From contig NZ_CALGYW010000058.1 in assembly GCF_937934665.1 (NCBI RefSeq), positions 8,315-72,314 of the forward strand: 64,000 bases of DNA, given 5' to 3'. A program made the position numbers and the translations under genes. Of this stretch, positions 33,890-41,973 are shown one piece after another. The notes beneath the pieces are model-generated. The model searched no databases. It saw only the letters and a program-made list of their open reading frames with translations, and was not told the origin of the DNA. This stretch comes from an uncultured Anaerococcus sp. GTDB taxonomy: Bacteria; Bacillota; Clostridia; Tissierellales; Peptoniphilaceae. The number at the start of each line of letters is the position of its first letter. The stretch's first letter is position 1.

Positions 33890-35170
33890 ATGATTGATAT
33901 AGCAAAAATAAGGCTTAAGGCAGGAGATGGTGGTAATGGTGCTGTTGCCTGGAGGAGAGAAAAATACGAACCTACCGGAGGTCCTGCAGGTGGAGATGGC
34001 GGTGACGGTGGCTCTATTTATATAAAAGCAACAAGAAACCTATCTACACTAGAAGAATTTAGATATAAGAAAGATTTTAAGGCTCAAAGTGGAGAACAGG
34101 GTGGAAAGAGTAAAAAATTTGGCAAAAAAGGCGAAGACCTTTATATACCAGTCCCTGTTGGTACACTAATTAGAGAAGCTGAATCTAATACCATAATCAA
34201 AGATATGAAAAAAGATGGGGAAGAATTTCTAATAGCCAAAGGCGGTAGGGGAGGACGTGGTAACGTCCACTTTAAAAACTCTATTAGACAGGCACCTAGA
34301 TTTGCTGAATCTGGAAAAAAGGGTCAAGAAATTGATTTGGTTTTTGAACTAAAAGTCCTTGCTGATGTTGGTCTAGTTGGACTACCTAATGTAGGTAAAT
34401 CAACTCTTCTATCCGTAATTACAAAGGCTAGGCCCAAAATAGCAAACTATCATTTCACTACCATTGATCCTAATTTGGGGGTTGTTAAAGTTGATAGAGA
34501 AAGAAGTTTTATAGTAGCAGATATAGCAGGACTTATTGAAGGTGCAAGTGAGGGCACTGGATTAGGACATGATTTTTTAAGACATATAGAAAGGTGTAGG
34601 GTATTAATTCATATAGTTGATATATCTGGCATTGAAGGACGAAATCCAATAGATGATTTTAAACTAATAAATAAAGAATTAGAACTCTACAATAAAAACT
34701 TGTCTAAAAAACCTATGATTGTAGCACTTAATAAATCAGAACTAGATAGCAATGACAATGCTAGTAAATTTATCGAAAATTTTGGAGATAAGTATAAAAT
34801 TTTCAAAATTTCTGCTGCAACTACTTCGGGTATAAAAGAAATGATAGATTATGTTACAGAAGAACTTGAAAAATCAAGTGAAGAAGAATTTAGTTTATAT
34901 GAAAAAGTAGATGAGGACTTTTTAGATGAGTTCTATAATAAAGAAGTAGATTTTGATCTAAATATAAAAAGAGAAAATGACATTTACCTTGTATATGGTA
35001 AGAGGGTTAATAATCTCTTAAAGAAAGTCAATATAGATGATTACGATTCAATGATTTACTTTGAGTCTACTCTACGAGAAATGGAAGTATTTGATAAACT
35101 AAAAAAAATGGGAATTGAAGACGGAGATAATGTTGCAGTAGGCGATATTGTCTTTGAGTATTATGAATAG
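33890..35170 (+). CDS. obg: GTPase ObgE/CgtA
   Basis: A 426-aa ribosome-assembly and stress GTPase. The Obg domain (about 1-158) is glycine-rich with GGDGGDGGSIYI; the GTPase domain has G1 GLPNVGKSTL (about 165-174), DIAGLIEGA for G3 and NKSE for G4. A C-terminal OCT domain (about 345-426) completes the Firmicutes form. The ATG at 33890 has GAAAGGAAACC in front; an ATG at 33876 inside the terminator tail is less likely. yhbY, nadD, yqeK and rsfS follow in a single run. Confidence 0.95.
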   Translation: MIDIAKIRLKAGDGGNGAVAWRREKYEPTGGPAGGDGGDGGSIYIKATRNLSTLEEFRYKKDFKAQSGEQGGKSKKFGKKGEDLYIPVPVGTLIREAESNTIIKDMKKDGEEFLIAKGGRGGRGNVHFKNSIRQAPRFAESGKKGQEIDLVFELKVLADVGLVGLPNVGKSTLLSVITKARPKIANYHFTTIDPNLGVVKVDRERSFIVADIAGLIEGASEGTGLGHDFLRHIERCRVLIHIVDISGIEGRNPIDDFKLINKELELYNKNLSKKPMIVALNKSELDSNDNASKFIENFGDKYKIFKISAATTSGIKEMIDYVTEELEKSSEEEFSLYEKVDEDFLDEFYNKEVDFDLNIKRENDIYLVYGKRVNNLLKKVNIDDYDSMIYFESTLREMEVFDKLKKMGIEDGDNVAVGDIVFEYYE

Positions 35171-35178
35171 GAGGAATT

Positions 35179-35463
35179 ATGTTGACAGGTAAACAGAGAG
35201 CTATGCTAAAGCAAGAAGCTCACGATTTTAAACCGATAATAAATATTGGTAAGCTATCTATATCAGATAAACTACTTGAAGCCATTGATGAAGCTCTTGA
35301 AGCTAGAGAACTTATCAAGGTAAAAATTTTAAATAATAACCTAGATGATGCTGATTATATTATCGATACTATAATTGAAAAATTAAACTGTGAATTTATA
35401 TCACATATTGGTTCAATAATAACTATCTATAGAAAAAACGATAATAATTTTTATAATCTATAA
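35179..35463 (+). CDS. yhbY: YhbY-family (CRM domain) RNA-binding protein
   Basis: A 94-aa protein consisting of one CRM domain, with the N-terminal LTGKQRAMLKQEAHDFKP (residues 2-19), the NIGKLSISD turn and the C-terminal GSIITIYRK motif. CRM proteins bind rRNA; YhbY is associated with pre-50S particles. A GGAGG site precedes the ATG. It lies between obg and nadD, an arrangement common in Firmicutes (obg, yhbY, nadD, yqeK, rsfS), and overlaps nadD by one base. Confidence 0.92.
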   Translation: MLTGKQRAMLKQEAHDFKPIINIGKLSISDKLLEAIDEALEARELIKVKILNNNLDDADYIIDTIIEKLNCEFISHIGSIITIYRKNDNNFYNL

Positions 35464-36059
35464 TGAGAATAGGTTTATACGGTGGGACTTTTGATCCAAT
35501 TCACTTGGGTCACTTAATAGTAATTGAAAATGCAATTAATGAATTAAATTTAGACAGGGTAATAATTCTTCCAAGTTCAAACCCGCCTCATAAAAAACAC
35601 AAGGATAAAACCAAGGCAGATATTAGAGTAGAAATGGTAGCAGAGGCTATTAAGGATAATCCCAAAATAATTTTATCCAGCTATGAATCTGCCAATAATA
35701 AGGTCATCTATACCCACGATACCATGGAATATTTTATAAAAAAATTATCAAACCATGAGATATTTTATATTATGGGCGAAGATTCATTTGTGACCATAGA
35801 TACATGGAAAAATTATAAAAAAATTCTTGATTATAATATCATCGTCTTTTCTAGAGAAAATATCGGAGATAATCAAGAACTTATTAAGAAAATTGAAAAA
35901 GTTAAAAAAGATAATCCAAATATATTTCTGATAGATTTATTAAATATCAATATATCTTCGACACTTATAAGACAACTAGCTAAGGAAGGGAAAAGTATAA
36001 AGTATTTAGTAAAAGATGAAGTTCAGTATATAATTAATAGCAGGTGTTTGTATGAATAA
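35463..36059 (+). CDS. nadD: Nicotinate-nucleotide adenylyltransferase
   Basis: A 198-aa enzyme that makes deamido-NAD from nicotinate mononucleotide and ATP. The nucleotidyltransferase start is GLYGGTFDPIHLGHLIV (4-20) with the HxGH signature, and the C-terminal ISSTLIR motif (about 166-172) fits the ATP phosphates. Other family features are LPSSNPPHK (about 37-45) and IMGEDSF (about 99-105). It overlaps yhbY by one base and yqeK by 8 nt. Confidence 0.95.
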   Translation: MRIGLYGGTFDPIHLGHLIVIENAINELNLDRVIILPSSNPPHKKHKDKTKADIRVEMVAEAIKDNPKIILSSYESANNKVIYTHDTMEYFIKKLSNHEIFYIMGEDSFVTIDTWKNYKKILDYNIIVFSRENIGDNQELIKKIEKVKKDNPNIFLIDLLNINISSTLIRQLAKEGKSIKYLVKDEVQYIINSRCLYE

Positions 36060-36636
36060 ATTAGAAGAGATGAAAACTAAGTTGAGAAATGATATAGGAG
36101 AAAAAAGATATAAACATAGCCTAAGAGTAGCGGAGAAAGCAAGAGAACTTGCTGGGAAATTTAACGTAGATAGCAAAAAAGCCTATCTTGCAGGTCTTAT
36201 TCATGACTGTGCAAAATATAACGAGAAAGCCTATATAAGAGAGCTTAAAATTGATCTTTCAAAATATCCTATCAATTCAACCAAGGACCCTGTCTTGCAT
36301 TCATTTTTAGGAGCAGAAGTAGCAAAAAAAGTGTATAATATATACGATGAGGATATATTAAGGGCTATAAAATATCACACAACTGGAAGAGCTAATATGA
36401 GTGATTTGGAAAAAATAATCTTTATTGCTGATGCTATAGAACCAGGAAGAGATTTTAAAGGAATTAGTAAACTTCGTAGCATTTCCTATAGAAATTTGAA
36501 TGAGGCAATGCTAGCCTTATTAGATAACAATATAATTTTTTTGATAGGAAGAAAAGCTTTAATAAATCCATTAAGCTTTGATGCGAGAAATTACTTTATT
36601 GAGGAGAAAAATGGAAAAATTAGATATAATAGTTAA
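36052..36636 (+). CDS. yqeK: YqeK-type HD phosphohydrolase
   Basis: A 194-aa HD-domain enzyme of the YqeK family, reported to cleave diadenosine tetraphosphate symmetrically. HSLRVAEKARELA (about 23-35) carries the first metal His, LIHDCAKYNEKAY (about 50-62) the HD pair, and HTTGRANMSDLEKIIFIADAIEPGRDF the downstream signature. It overlaps nadD by 8 nt and rsfS by 26 nt, and the three-gene order nadD-yqeK-rsfS is widely conserved. Substrate assignment comes from family knowledge only. Confidence 0.92.
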   Translation: MNKLEEMKTKLRNDIGEKRYKHSLRVAEKARELAGKFNVDSKKAYLAGLIHDCAKYNEKAYIRELKIDLSKYPINSTKDPVLHSFLGAEVAKKVYNIYDEDILRAIKYHTTGRANMSDLEKIIFIADAIEPGRDFKGISKLRSISYRNLNEAMLALLDNNIIFLIGRKALINPLSFDARNYFIEEKNGKIRYNS

Positions 36637-36919
36637 AACATTAGAAGATAAGTTAGCTGAGGATATAAATGTTATAAAGCTTGAAGATTCATCTGTAGCT
36701 GATTATTTTGTAGTTGCTACAGGTAATTCTATTAATCAAACTAGAGCCTTAGCTGATTATATAGAAGAGGATCTTCACAAGGAAGGTTATGAACTTTTAT
36801 CAAAAGAGGGACTCCGTGAGGGAGAATGGATTTTAATTGATGCAGGTGATATTATTATCCATATATTTACTCAAAAACAAAGAAAGTTTTATGATTTAGA
36901 TAATTTGTGGGAGAATTAA
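36611..36919 (+). CDS. rsfS: Ribosomal silencing factor RsfS
   Basis: A 102-aa protein that binds L14 and blocks subunit joining when nutrients are scarce. The family core is VIKLEDSSVADYFVVATGNSINQTRALADYIEE, read as a region (about 22-54), and the C-terminal WILIDAGDIIIHIFTQKQRKFYDL segment follows. The ATG at 36611 is chosen because GAGGAG precedes it by four nt; an upstream ATG at 36578 lacks this. It overlaps the yqeK gene by 26 nt in a different frame. Confidence 0.94.
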   Translation: MEKLDIIVKTLEDKLAEDINVIKLEDSSVADYFVVATGNSINQTRALADYIEEDLHKEGYELLSKEGLREGEWILIDAGDIIIHIFTQKQRKFYDLDNLWEN

Positions 36920-36946
36920 TCTCTCACACCTATTATAGGAGTTAGT

Positions 36947-37597
36947 ATGCCTAAGGATAAGAAAGATAAAATAATTTTTGCAGGAGTAATAGTTCTAGTC
37001 TTTCTTTTAGCAAATATTTTGTCAAATGATAGTATAAAAGATATATTTACTAAAAATGAAGACGAGATTATAATGACAAATACTACAGAAGAAAAAGATG
37101 AAATCAGTGAAAAAATCGAAGAAAGTTCAAATAATTTATCTAATGAAGATAAAAAAATTTATATATCTGGAGAAGTAGTTAACTCTGGTGTGTATGATAT
37201 TAAAGACGGAGATAGGCTAGATGATCTTGTTAAAAGAGCAGGAGGCTTTACTGAAAAAGCTGATTTAAATTCTATAAACCTTGCCATGAGGTTAGAAGAT
37301 CAGATGAAAATATACATACCCAATATTGATGAAAATCAAAACAAAAGTACATCTGATACTAACCTAGCCATTGGCGAGATTAATACTAGTAATGCTCATA
37401 CGCAAAGTCAAAAGATAAACCTTAATCTAGCGACTAAAGAAGAGCTTATGAGTCTTCCTAATATCGGAGAGAAAAGAGCTCAGGCTATCTTAGACTATAG
37501 GCAAGAAAATAAATTTCAAAAAATTGAAGATATAAAAAATGTTAGCGGAATAGGTGATAAGTACTTTGAAGCTATGAAAGATTTGATTACAGTATAG
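36947..37597 (+). CDS. comEA: ComEA-like membrane DNA-binding protein
   Basis: A 216-aa protein with the ComEA plan: a short basic start, a membrane anchor (about 10-26), a low-complexity acidic linker, an SLBB domain (about 66-125, with YISGEVVNSGVYDI) and a C-terminal helix-hairpin-helix pair (about 152-216, with INLNLATKEELMSLPNIG and IKNVSGIGDKYFEAM). ComEA binds incoming DNA at the surface of competent cells. No comEC or other competence gene lies next to it in the window, so whether this strain takes up DNA is open. TAGGAG precedes the ATG. Confidence 0.88.
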   Translation: MPKDKKDKIIFAGVIVLVFLLANILSNDSIKDIFTKNEDEIIMTNTTEEKDEISEKIEESSNNLSNEDKKIYISGEVVNSGVYDIKDGDRLDDLVKRAGGFTEKADLNSINLAMRLEDQMKIYIPNIDENQNKSTSDTNLAIGEINTSNAHTQSQKINLNLATKEELMSLPNIGEKRAQAILDYRQENKFQKIEDIKNVSGIGDKYFEAMKDLITV

Positions 37598-37605
37598 GGG
37601 TATAT

Positions 37606-38007
37606 ATGAAATTATCTACTAGAGGTAGGTATGGCTTAAGAGCAATATGTTATATAGCAGAAAATCAAGAAAAAGGGTTTATACCTGTCTCTGAAATAAG
37701 TGAAAATTTAAATTTATCAGAAAATTACTTAGAACAATTAGTAAGAATGTTAAAAAAAGACGGCTTGATCAAATCAAGCAGAGGCCCAAAGGGTGGTTAT
37801 AAGATCAATAGGGATTTAGAAAGTATAACTATAGGTCAAATTCTAATAAGTTTAGAAGGAGATATGACTACAAGTGAATGTGTAAGTGGTAAGGTAAATT
37901 GTAATGATAAATGCGATGCCTATGATCTTTTCACCAAACTTGATTACCTAATAAACCAAGCTGTTGATTCCATTACTTTGGAAGATATTGTTAAGCATGA
38001 AATTTAA
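37606..38007 (+). CDS. Rrf2-family regulator, IscR-like
   Basis: A 133-aa winged-helix regulator. The DNA-binding half has GRYGLRAICYIAEN and a recognition helix in ENYLEQLVRMLKKDGLI, with the wing SSRGPKGGYKI. Three cysteines, C92, C99 and C103, follow, matching closely the IscR cluster ligands C92, C98 and C104, so it probably senses an Fe-S cluster. Its targets may include Fe-S or cysteine genes elsewhere; the desulfurase in this window is 6 kb away. It is 8 nt after comEA, with alaS 9 nt downstream. Confidence 0.85.
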   Translation: MKLSTRGRYGLRAICYIAENQEKGFIPVSEISENLNLSENYLEQLVRMLKKDGLIKSSRGPKGGYKINRDLESITIGQILISLEGDMTTSECVSGKVNCNDKCDAYDLFTKLDYLINQAVDSITLEDIVKHEI

Positions 38008-38016
38008 GGAGAACTA

Positions 38017-40635
38017 ATGAATAACTTAGGAATGAATGAGCTTAGAAAAAGCTATTTAGAATTTTTTGGAAATGATAAAAACCATACAGTATTAAAATCA
38101 TTTCCATTAACACCGATCGATGACGATACACTTTTATTAATAAATGCGGGTATGGCGCCACTTAAAAGATATTTTACCGGTGAACTTAAAATTAAAAATA
38201 ACAGGGCTACTTCATCACAAAGATGTGTAAGAACTGGCGATATTGAAAGAGTTGGTAAAACAGAGCGTCATGGTACCTTCTTTGAAATGCTTGGAAATTT
38301 TTCGTTCGGAGATTATTTTAAAAGAGAAGCCATTACCTGGGCTTATGAATTCCTAACAACAAAACTAGAGATTAGCAAGGATGATTTATGGGTTACTGTA
38401 TTCTATGAGGATGATGAGGCTTATAATATTTGGCATGATGAAATAGGAATGCCTGCCGAAAGAATCTTAAAACAAGGTAAAGAAGATAACTTTTGGGAAT
38501 TAGAAGTAGGTCCTTGTGGTCCTTGTTCTGAAATTTTCGTTGACAGGGGTGTAGAGAAAGCTATTGATGAAAATGATAATAAACCTGGAAATGACGACTC
38601 AGATAGGTTTATGGAAGTATGGAATTTAGTATTTACTCAGTTTAATAAAGATAACCAAGGTAACTACACAGACTTAAGTCACCCTAATATAGATACAGGC
38701 ATGGGTCTTGAAAGAATAGCTATGGTTCTTCAAGGTAAGGACAATATTTTTGAAATAGATGTAATGAAAGAAATCATATCAGAAATAGAAAAACTTTCTA
38801 ATAAGACCTACAAAACTAACAAAGCTGATGATGTTTCAATGAGAGTAATTGCAGACCATGCTAAGGCGATGACTTTTTTAGTATCTGACGGTGTTATTCC
38901 ATCAAATGAGAAACGCGGTTATGTTTTAAGAAGACTTATAAGAAGAGCCTATAGACACGGTAAACTTTTAGGAATAGAAGGAGCCTTCCTAAATAAAATT
39001 GTAGATAAGGTTATAGAAACATACAAGGCTGAATATGATGAACTAATTACCAATAAGGAAAATATCCATCAAATTATTAGTGATGAAGAAGACAGGTTCC
39101 AAAAGACAATAAACCAAGGTCTAGAAAAACTTGATGATCTTATTTCCGATATGGAAAAAAACAGTGAAAAAGTTTTAGATGGTAGTGAAGCCTTTAAGTT
39201 ATACGATACTTATGGATTTCCACTTGACCTTACTAAGGAAATTTTAGAAGAGAAAAATCTAGATGTAGATGAAGATAAGTTTGAAACTGAAATGGAAAAT
39301 CAGAGAAATCTTGCAAGAAATGCAAGAAAGACTGATAACAACCATAAACATGATAACTTAATTACTGACCACTTAGAAAAGACAGAATTTGTTGGATATG
39401 ATAGTTTTGATATAAGTGCAAATGTTATAGCTATATTTGAAGAGGGCGAGGAAAAAACTTCGATAAAAGCTCCAGGTAAAGGTATAATAATAAGTAATAA
39501 GACTTCATTTTATCCAGAAGGCGGCGGAGAAGTTGCCGATACAGGATTCATCAAATCTTCTGATGGATACGCAAAAGTTGTTGATGTACAAAAGAAAAAT
39601 GATATTATTTTTCACTATGTAGAACTTACAGAAGGTGAAATTAATAAAGATACTGAAGCTCAATTTGTTATAGATATAGAAAGAAGATTAGATATTCAAA
39701 GAAACCATTCTGCTACCCACCTTTTAGACAAAGCTCTTAAAAACGTCTTAAAACAAGACATCAAACAGGCAGGGTCTTTAGTAGATGAGAATAGATTAAG
39801 GTTTGATTTCACTTATAACAAGGCACTAAGCCAAGATGAATTAAAGGCTATAGAAGAAGAGATTAACATCAAAATCAGAGAACAATTACCTGTAAAAAAA
39901 GAATACATGGATTATAAAAAATCTGAAGAGTTGGGTGCAGTTGCTCTATTTGAAGATAAGTATAAGGATGTTGTAAGGGTGGTATCAATGGGAGACTACT
40001 CAATAGAACTTTGCGGTGGTTGTCACGTAAATAATACAGCAGAGGTTTTAATGTTTAAGATTAAATCTGAGACATCTGCTGCAGCTGGTGTTAGAAGAAT
40101 AGAAGCTATAACCGGTAGGGCAGTTTATGAAGATTTAATAAGAAAAGAAACAACAATTAAAGAAATTGCAAAGAGTCTAGACACTAAAGTGAACACCATT
40201 TTATCTAGAATTAATTCTCTAAAATCTGATATTGATGAGAAAGATAGTGAGATTAAAAGACTAAAATCTCAATCAAATAAAGATGTATACGGCGAATTAA
40301 AAGATAAAATAAAAAATATAAATGGTGTTAACCTACTAATAGCAAAATTTGATAATGCGAGTATTGATGAATTACGTGATTTAGAAAACAGGTTTAAAAC
40401 CGAATATGATAATTTAATCATTGTCTTTGCTACAGTTAGTGATAAGATTGTCTTTACTGTTTCGGTTGATGATAATTTAACTGATAAGTACAACGCAGGC
40501 AAAATAGTAAGAGAGATAGCTCAAATAACAGGTGGTAACGGTGGAGGTAGAAAGAATTTCGCCCAAGCCGGAGGAACTGATATTGATGCCTTAGCCAAAG
40601 CCTTAAACAGAGCTTATGAAATCATAAAGGAGTAA
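38017..40635 (+). CDS. alaS: Alanyl-tRNA synthetase
   Basis: An 872-aa class II synthetase with the complete domain series. The catalytic domain (about 1-240) has RCVRTGDIERVGKTERHGTFFEMLGNFSFGDYFK, read as a region. The editing domain has the metal motif HSATHLL (about 564-570) and CGGCHV (about 666-671). A DHHA1-like C-terminal domain (about 740-872) follows, ending GGGRKNFAQAGG. A Ser/Gly-misactivation editing role is well known for AlaRS. It is preceded by AAGGAG and lacks any T-box; the upstream gap is only 9 nt. Confidence 0.96.
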   Translation: MNNLGMNELRKSYLEFFGNDKNHTVLKSFPLTPIDDDTLLLINAGMAPLKRYFTGELKIKNNRATSSQRCVRTGDIERVGKTERHGTFFEMLGNFSFGDYFKREAITWAYEFLTTKLEISKDDLWVTVFYEDDEAYNIWHDEIGMPAERILKQGKEDNFWELEVGPCGPCSEIFVDRGVEKAIDENDNKPGNDDSDRFMEVWNLVFTQFNKDNQGNYTDLSHPNIDTGMGLERIAMVLQGKDNIFEIDVMKEIISEIEKLSNKTYKTNKADDVSMRVIADHAKAMTFLVSDGVIPSNEKRGYVLRRLIRRAYRHGKLLGIEGAFLNKIVDKVIETYKAEYDELITNKENIHQIISDEEDRFQKTINQGLEKLDDLISDMEKNSEKVLDGSEAFKLYDTYGFPLDLTKEILEEKNLDVDEDKFETEMENQRNLARNARKTDNNHKHDNLITDHLEKTEFVGYDSFDISANVIAIFEEGEEKTSIKAPGKGIIISNKTSFYPEGGGEVADTGFIKSSDGYAKVVDVQKKNDIIFHYVELTEGEINKDTEAQFVIDIERRLDIQRNHSATHLLDKALKNVLKQDIKQAGSLVDENRLRFDFTYNKALSQDELKAIEEEINIKIREQLPVKKEYMDYKKSEELGAVALFEDKYKDVVRVVSMGDYSIELCGGCHVNNTAEVLMFKIKSETSAAAGVRRIEAITGRAVYEDLIRKETTIKEIAKSLDTKVNTILSRINSLKSDIDEKDSEIKRLKSQSNKDVYGELKDKIKNINGVNLLIAKFDNASIDELRDLENRFKTEYDNLIIVFATVSDKIVFTVSVDDNLTDKYNAGKIVREIAQITGGNGGGRKNFAQAGGTDIDALAKALNRAYEIIKE

Positions 40636-40638
40636 AGG

Positions 40639-40896
40639 ATGACTGACAATAAGCTTAATGAAACTATGCTTTTCAAAAGAGAAGATATAGAGAAGAATAA
40701 TATTAGAGAGATTCTTACAACAGTTTACAAGGCCTTAGAGGAGAAGGGTTATAAGCCAAATTCCCAGATAGTAGGTTATCTATTATCTGGTGATCCAACA
40801 TATATAACAGGTCACAACAATGCTAGGAAGCTTATTAGAGCAGTAGATAGAGATAAGATTATAGAAGAATTATTAAATAATTACATCAATGACTAG
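40639..40896 (+). CDS. ireB: IreB/DUF965 regulatory phosphoprotein
   Basis: An 85-aa protein of the IreB (UPF0297) family. The family pattern is clear in [30 protein letters not shown] and in [25 protein letters not shown], read as regions. In Enterococcus IreB is phosphorylated on a threonine by IreK and affects cephalosporin resistance; phospho-threonine sites near the N-terminus (T8) would fit. No PASTA kinase gene is present in the window. It sits between alaS and yqgF, the classical neighbourhood, and overlaps yqgF by 8 nt. Confidence 0.93.
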   Translation: MTDNKLNETMLFKREDIEKNNIREILTTVYKALEEKGYKPNSQIVGYLLSGDPTYITGHNNARKLIRAVDRDKIIEELLNNYIND

Positions 40897-41308
40897 GATA
40901 ATGGGATTAGACGTTGGGGGTAAAACAGTAGGTGTCGCTATTAGCGACCCTTTGTTTATAACAGCCCAACCTTACGAAACAATAAAAAGAACTAAGGCAA
41001 AATTTGATATAGATAGGATTGAGGAAATCATTAAAGAAAAAGACATTTCTTTAGTAGTAGTAGGACTACCTAAAAATATGAATAATACTATAGGACCTCA
41101 ATCTATGAAAGTTATGAGCTTTGTAGACCTTATAAAAAAGAGAATTGATATAAAAATTGTTTATGAAGATGAAAGGCTTACAACAGTTCAATCTGAGTCT
41201 GTGCTTATCGATATGAACGTTAGACGAGAAAATAGAAAGACACATATTGATAAAATAGCAGCCAGCTTTATATTGCAAAGTTATTTAGACAGGAGAAGTA
41301 ATGGATAG
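40889..41308 (+). CDS. yqgF: RNase H-fold nuclease YqgF (RuvX)
   Basis: A 139-aa putative Holliday junction resolvase/pre-16S rRNA nuclease. The RNase H acidic residues are seen as [15 protein letters not shown] (about 6-20), a [10 protein letters not shown] strand-turn (about 55-64), [10 protein letters not shown] (about 91-100) and the final [11 protein letters not shown] (about 120-130). YqgF matures the 5' end of 16S rRNA in E. coli; a resolvase role is debated. It overlaps both neighbours (8 nt each), so it is part of the alaS operon. Confidence 0.92.
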   Translation: MTRIMGLDVGGKTVGVAISDPLFITAQPYETIKRTKAKFDIDRIEEIIKEKDISLVVVGLPKNMNNTIGPQSMKVMSFVDLIKKRIDIKIVYEDERLTTVQSESVLIDMNVRRENRKTHIDKIAASFILQSYLDRRSNG

Positions 41309-41543
41309 TATCTTTTTACTGGATGAAAATAATAATGAAGTTGAATTTAATATAATAGATACATTCGGAATAGATGATAAAAATTATGCCGCACTAGAAG
41401 AAATTGGTGATGACATGATTATGATTGTGGAAGTTATAAATGAAAGTGACATTATAACATTTAAAACAATCGAAGATCAAAAAGAACTAGATGAAATAAT
41501 AAAATTTTACGAAGAGATGAGAAGAGATAATGATAAATATTGA
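41301..41543 (+). CDS. yrzB: DUF1292 family protein (YrzB)
   Basis: An 80-aa DUF1292 protein with the core IFLLDENNNEVEFNIIDTFGIDDKNYAALE (region at about 4-33), followed by an acidic tail. It is the compact form; the longer paralogue lies at 1416. In Bacillus the same gene follows yrrK (yqgF), and its role is unknown. Here it overlaps yqgF by 8 nt and fur by 14 nt, so it is embedded in the alaS-to-trhP operon. It is strongly acidic and has no cysteine. Confidence 0.85.
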   Translation: MDSIFLLDENNNEVEFNIIDTFGIDDKNYAALEEIGDDMIMIVEVINESDIITFKTIEDQKELDEIIKFYEEMRRDNDKY

Positions 41544-41973
41544 AGAAGTAAAGAAAATTTTCGAACGAAATAATCAAAAATTTACTAAGCAAAGAGAATT
41601 GATATTCAATGTTTTAAAAAACTCTTCAGAAAAACATCTAACACCAGAACAACTATTTTCTATAGTCCACCAAGATTATAAGCAAGTAGGTATAGCAACT
41701 ATTTATAGAACCTTGAATATTTTTGAGGAACTAGGAATAGTAAATAAACAAGAGTTTACAGATCAAGCCTATACCTATGAGCTAATAGACCCAGAAAGTG
41801 ATCACCATGATCATATAATCTGTACATCTTGTGGAAAAATTTTAGAAGATGAGTTTTTAAATGTAGAAGATGTTAAAAATTCGCTAAAGCAAAATTACGA
41901 TTTTGATTTATCTTATTATTCTTTAAGGATTTATGGAATCTGTTCCGATTGTCAGAATAATAAGGAGAAATAA
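41530..41973 (+). CDS. Fur-family metalloregulator
   Basis: A 147-aa regulator with an N-terminal winged helix (about 1-85, with TPEQLFSIV and GIATIYRTLNIFEELGI) and a C-terminal dimerisation domain. Structural zinc is held by two CxxC pairs, C98/C101 and C138/C141. The sensory site has HHDH (92-95) and an acidic E106, where PerR has Asp and Fur has Glu, so I lean to an iron-sensing Fur rather than PerR. Its operator cannot be assigned from this window. It overlaps DUF1292 by 14 nt and shares one base with rnj. Confidence 0.88.
   Translation: MINIEEVKKIFERNNQKFTKQRELIFNVLKNSSEKHLTPEQLFSIVHQDYKQVGIATIYRTLNIFEELGIVNKQEFTDQAYTYELIDPESDHHDHIICTSCGKILEDEFLNVEDVKNSLKQNYDFDLSYYSLRIYGICSDCQNNKEK

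Noticed and set aside
41530..41973. PerR assignment
   Set aside because: The acidic residue after the first CxxC is Glu (E106), the Fur pattern; however the distinction is not certain without alignment.
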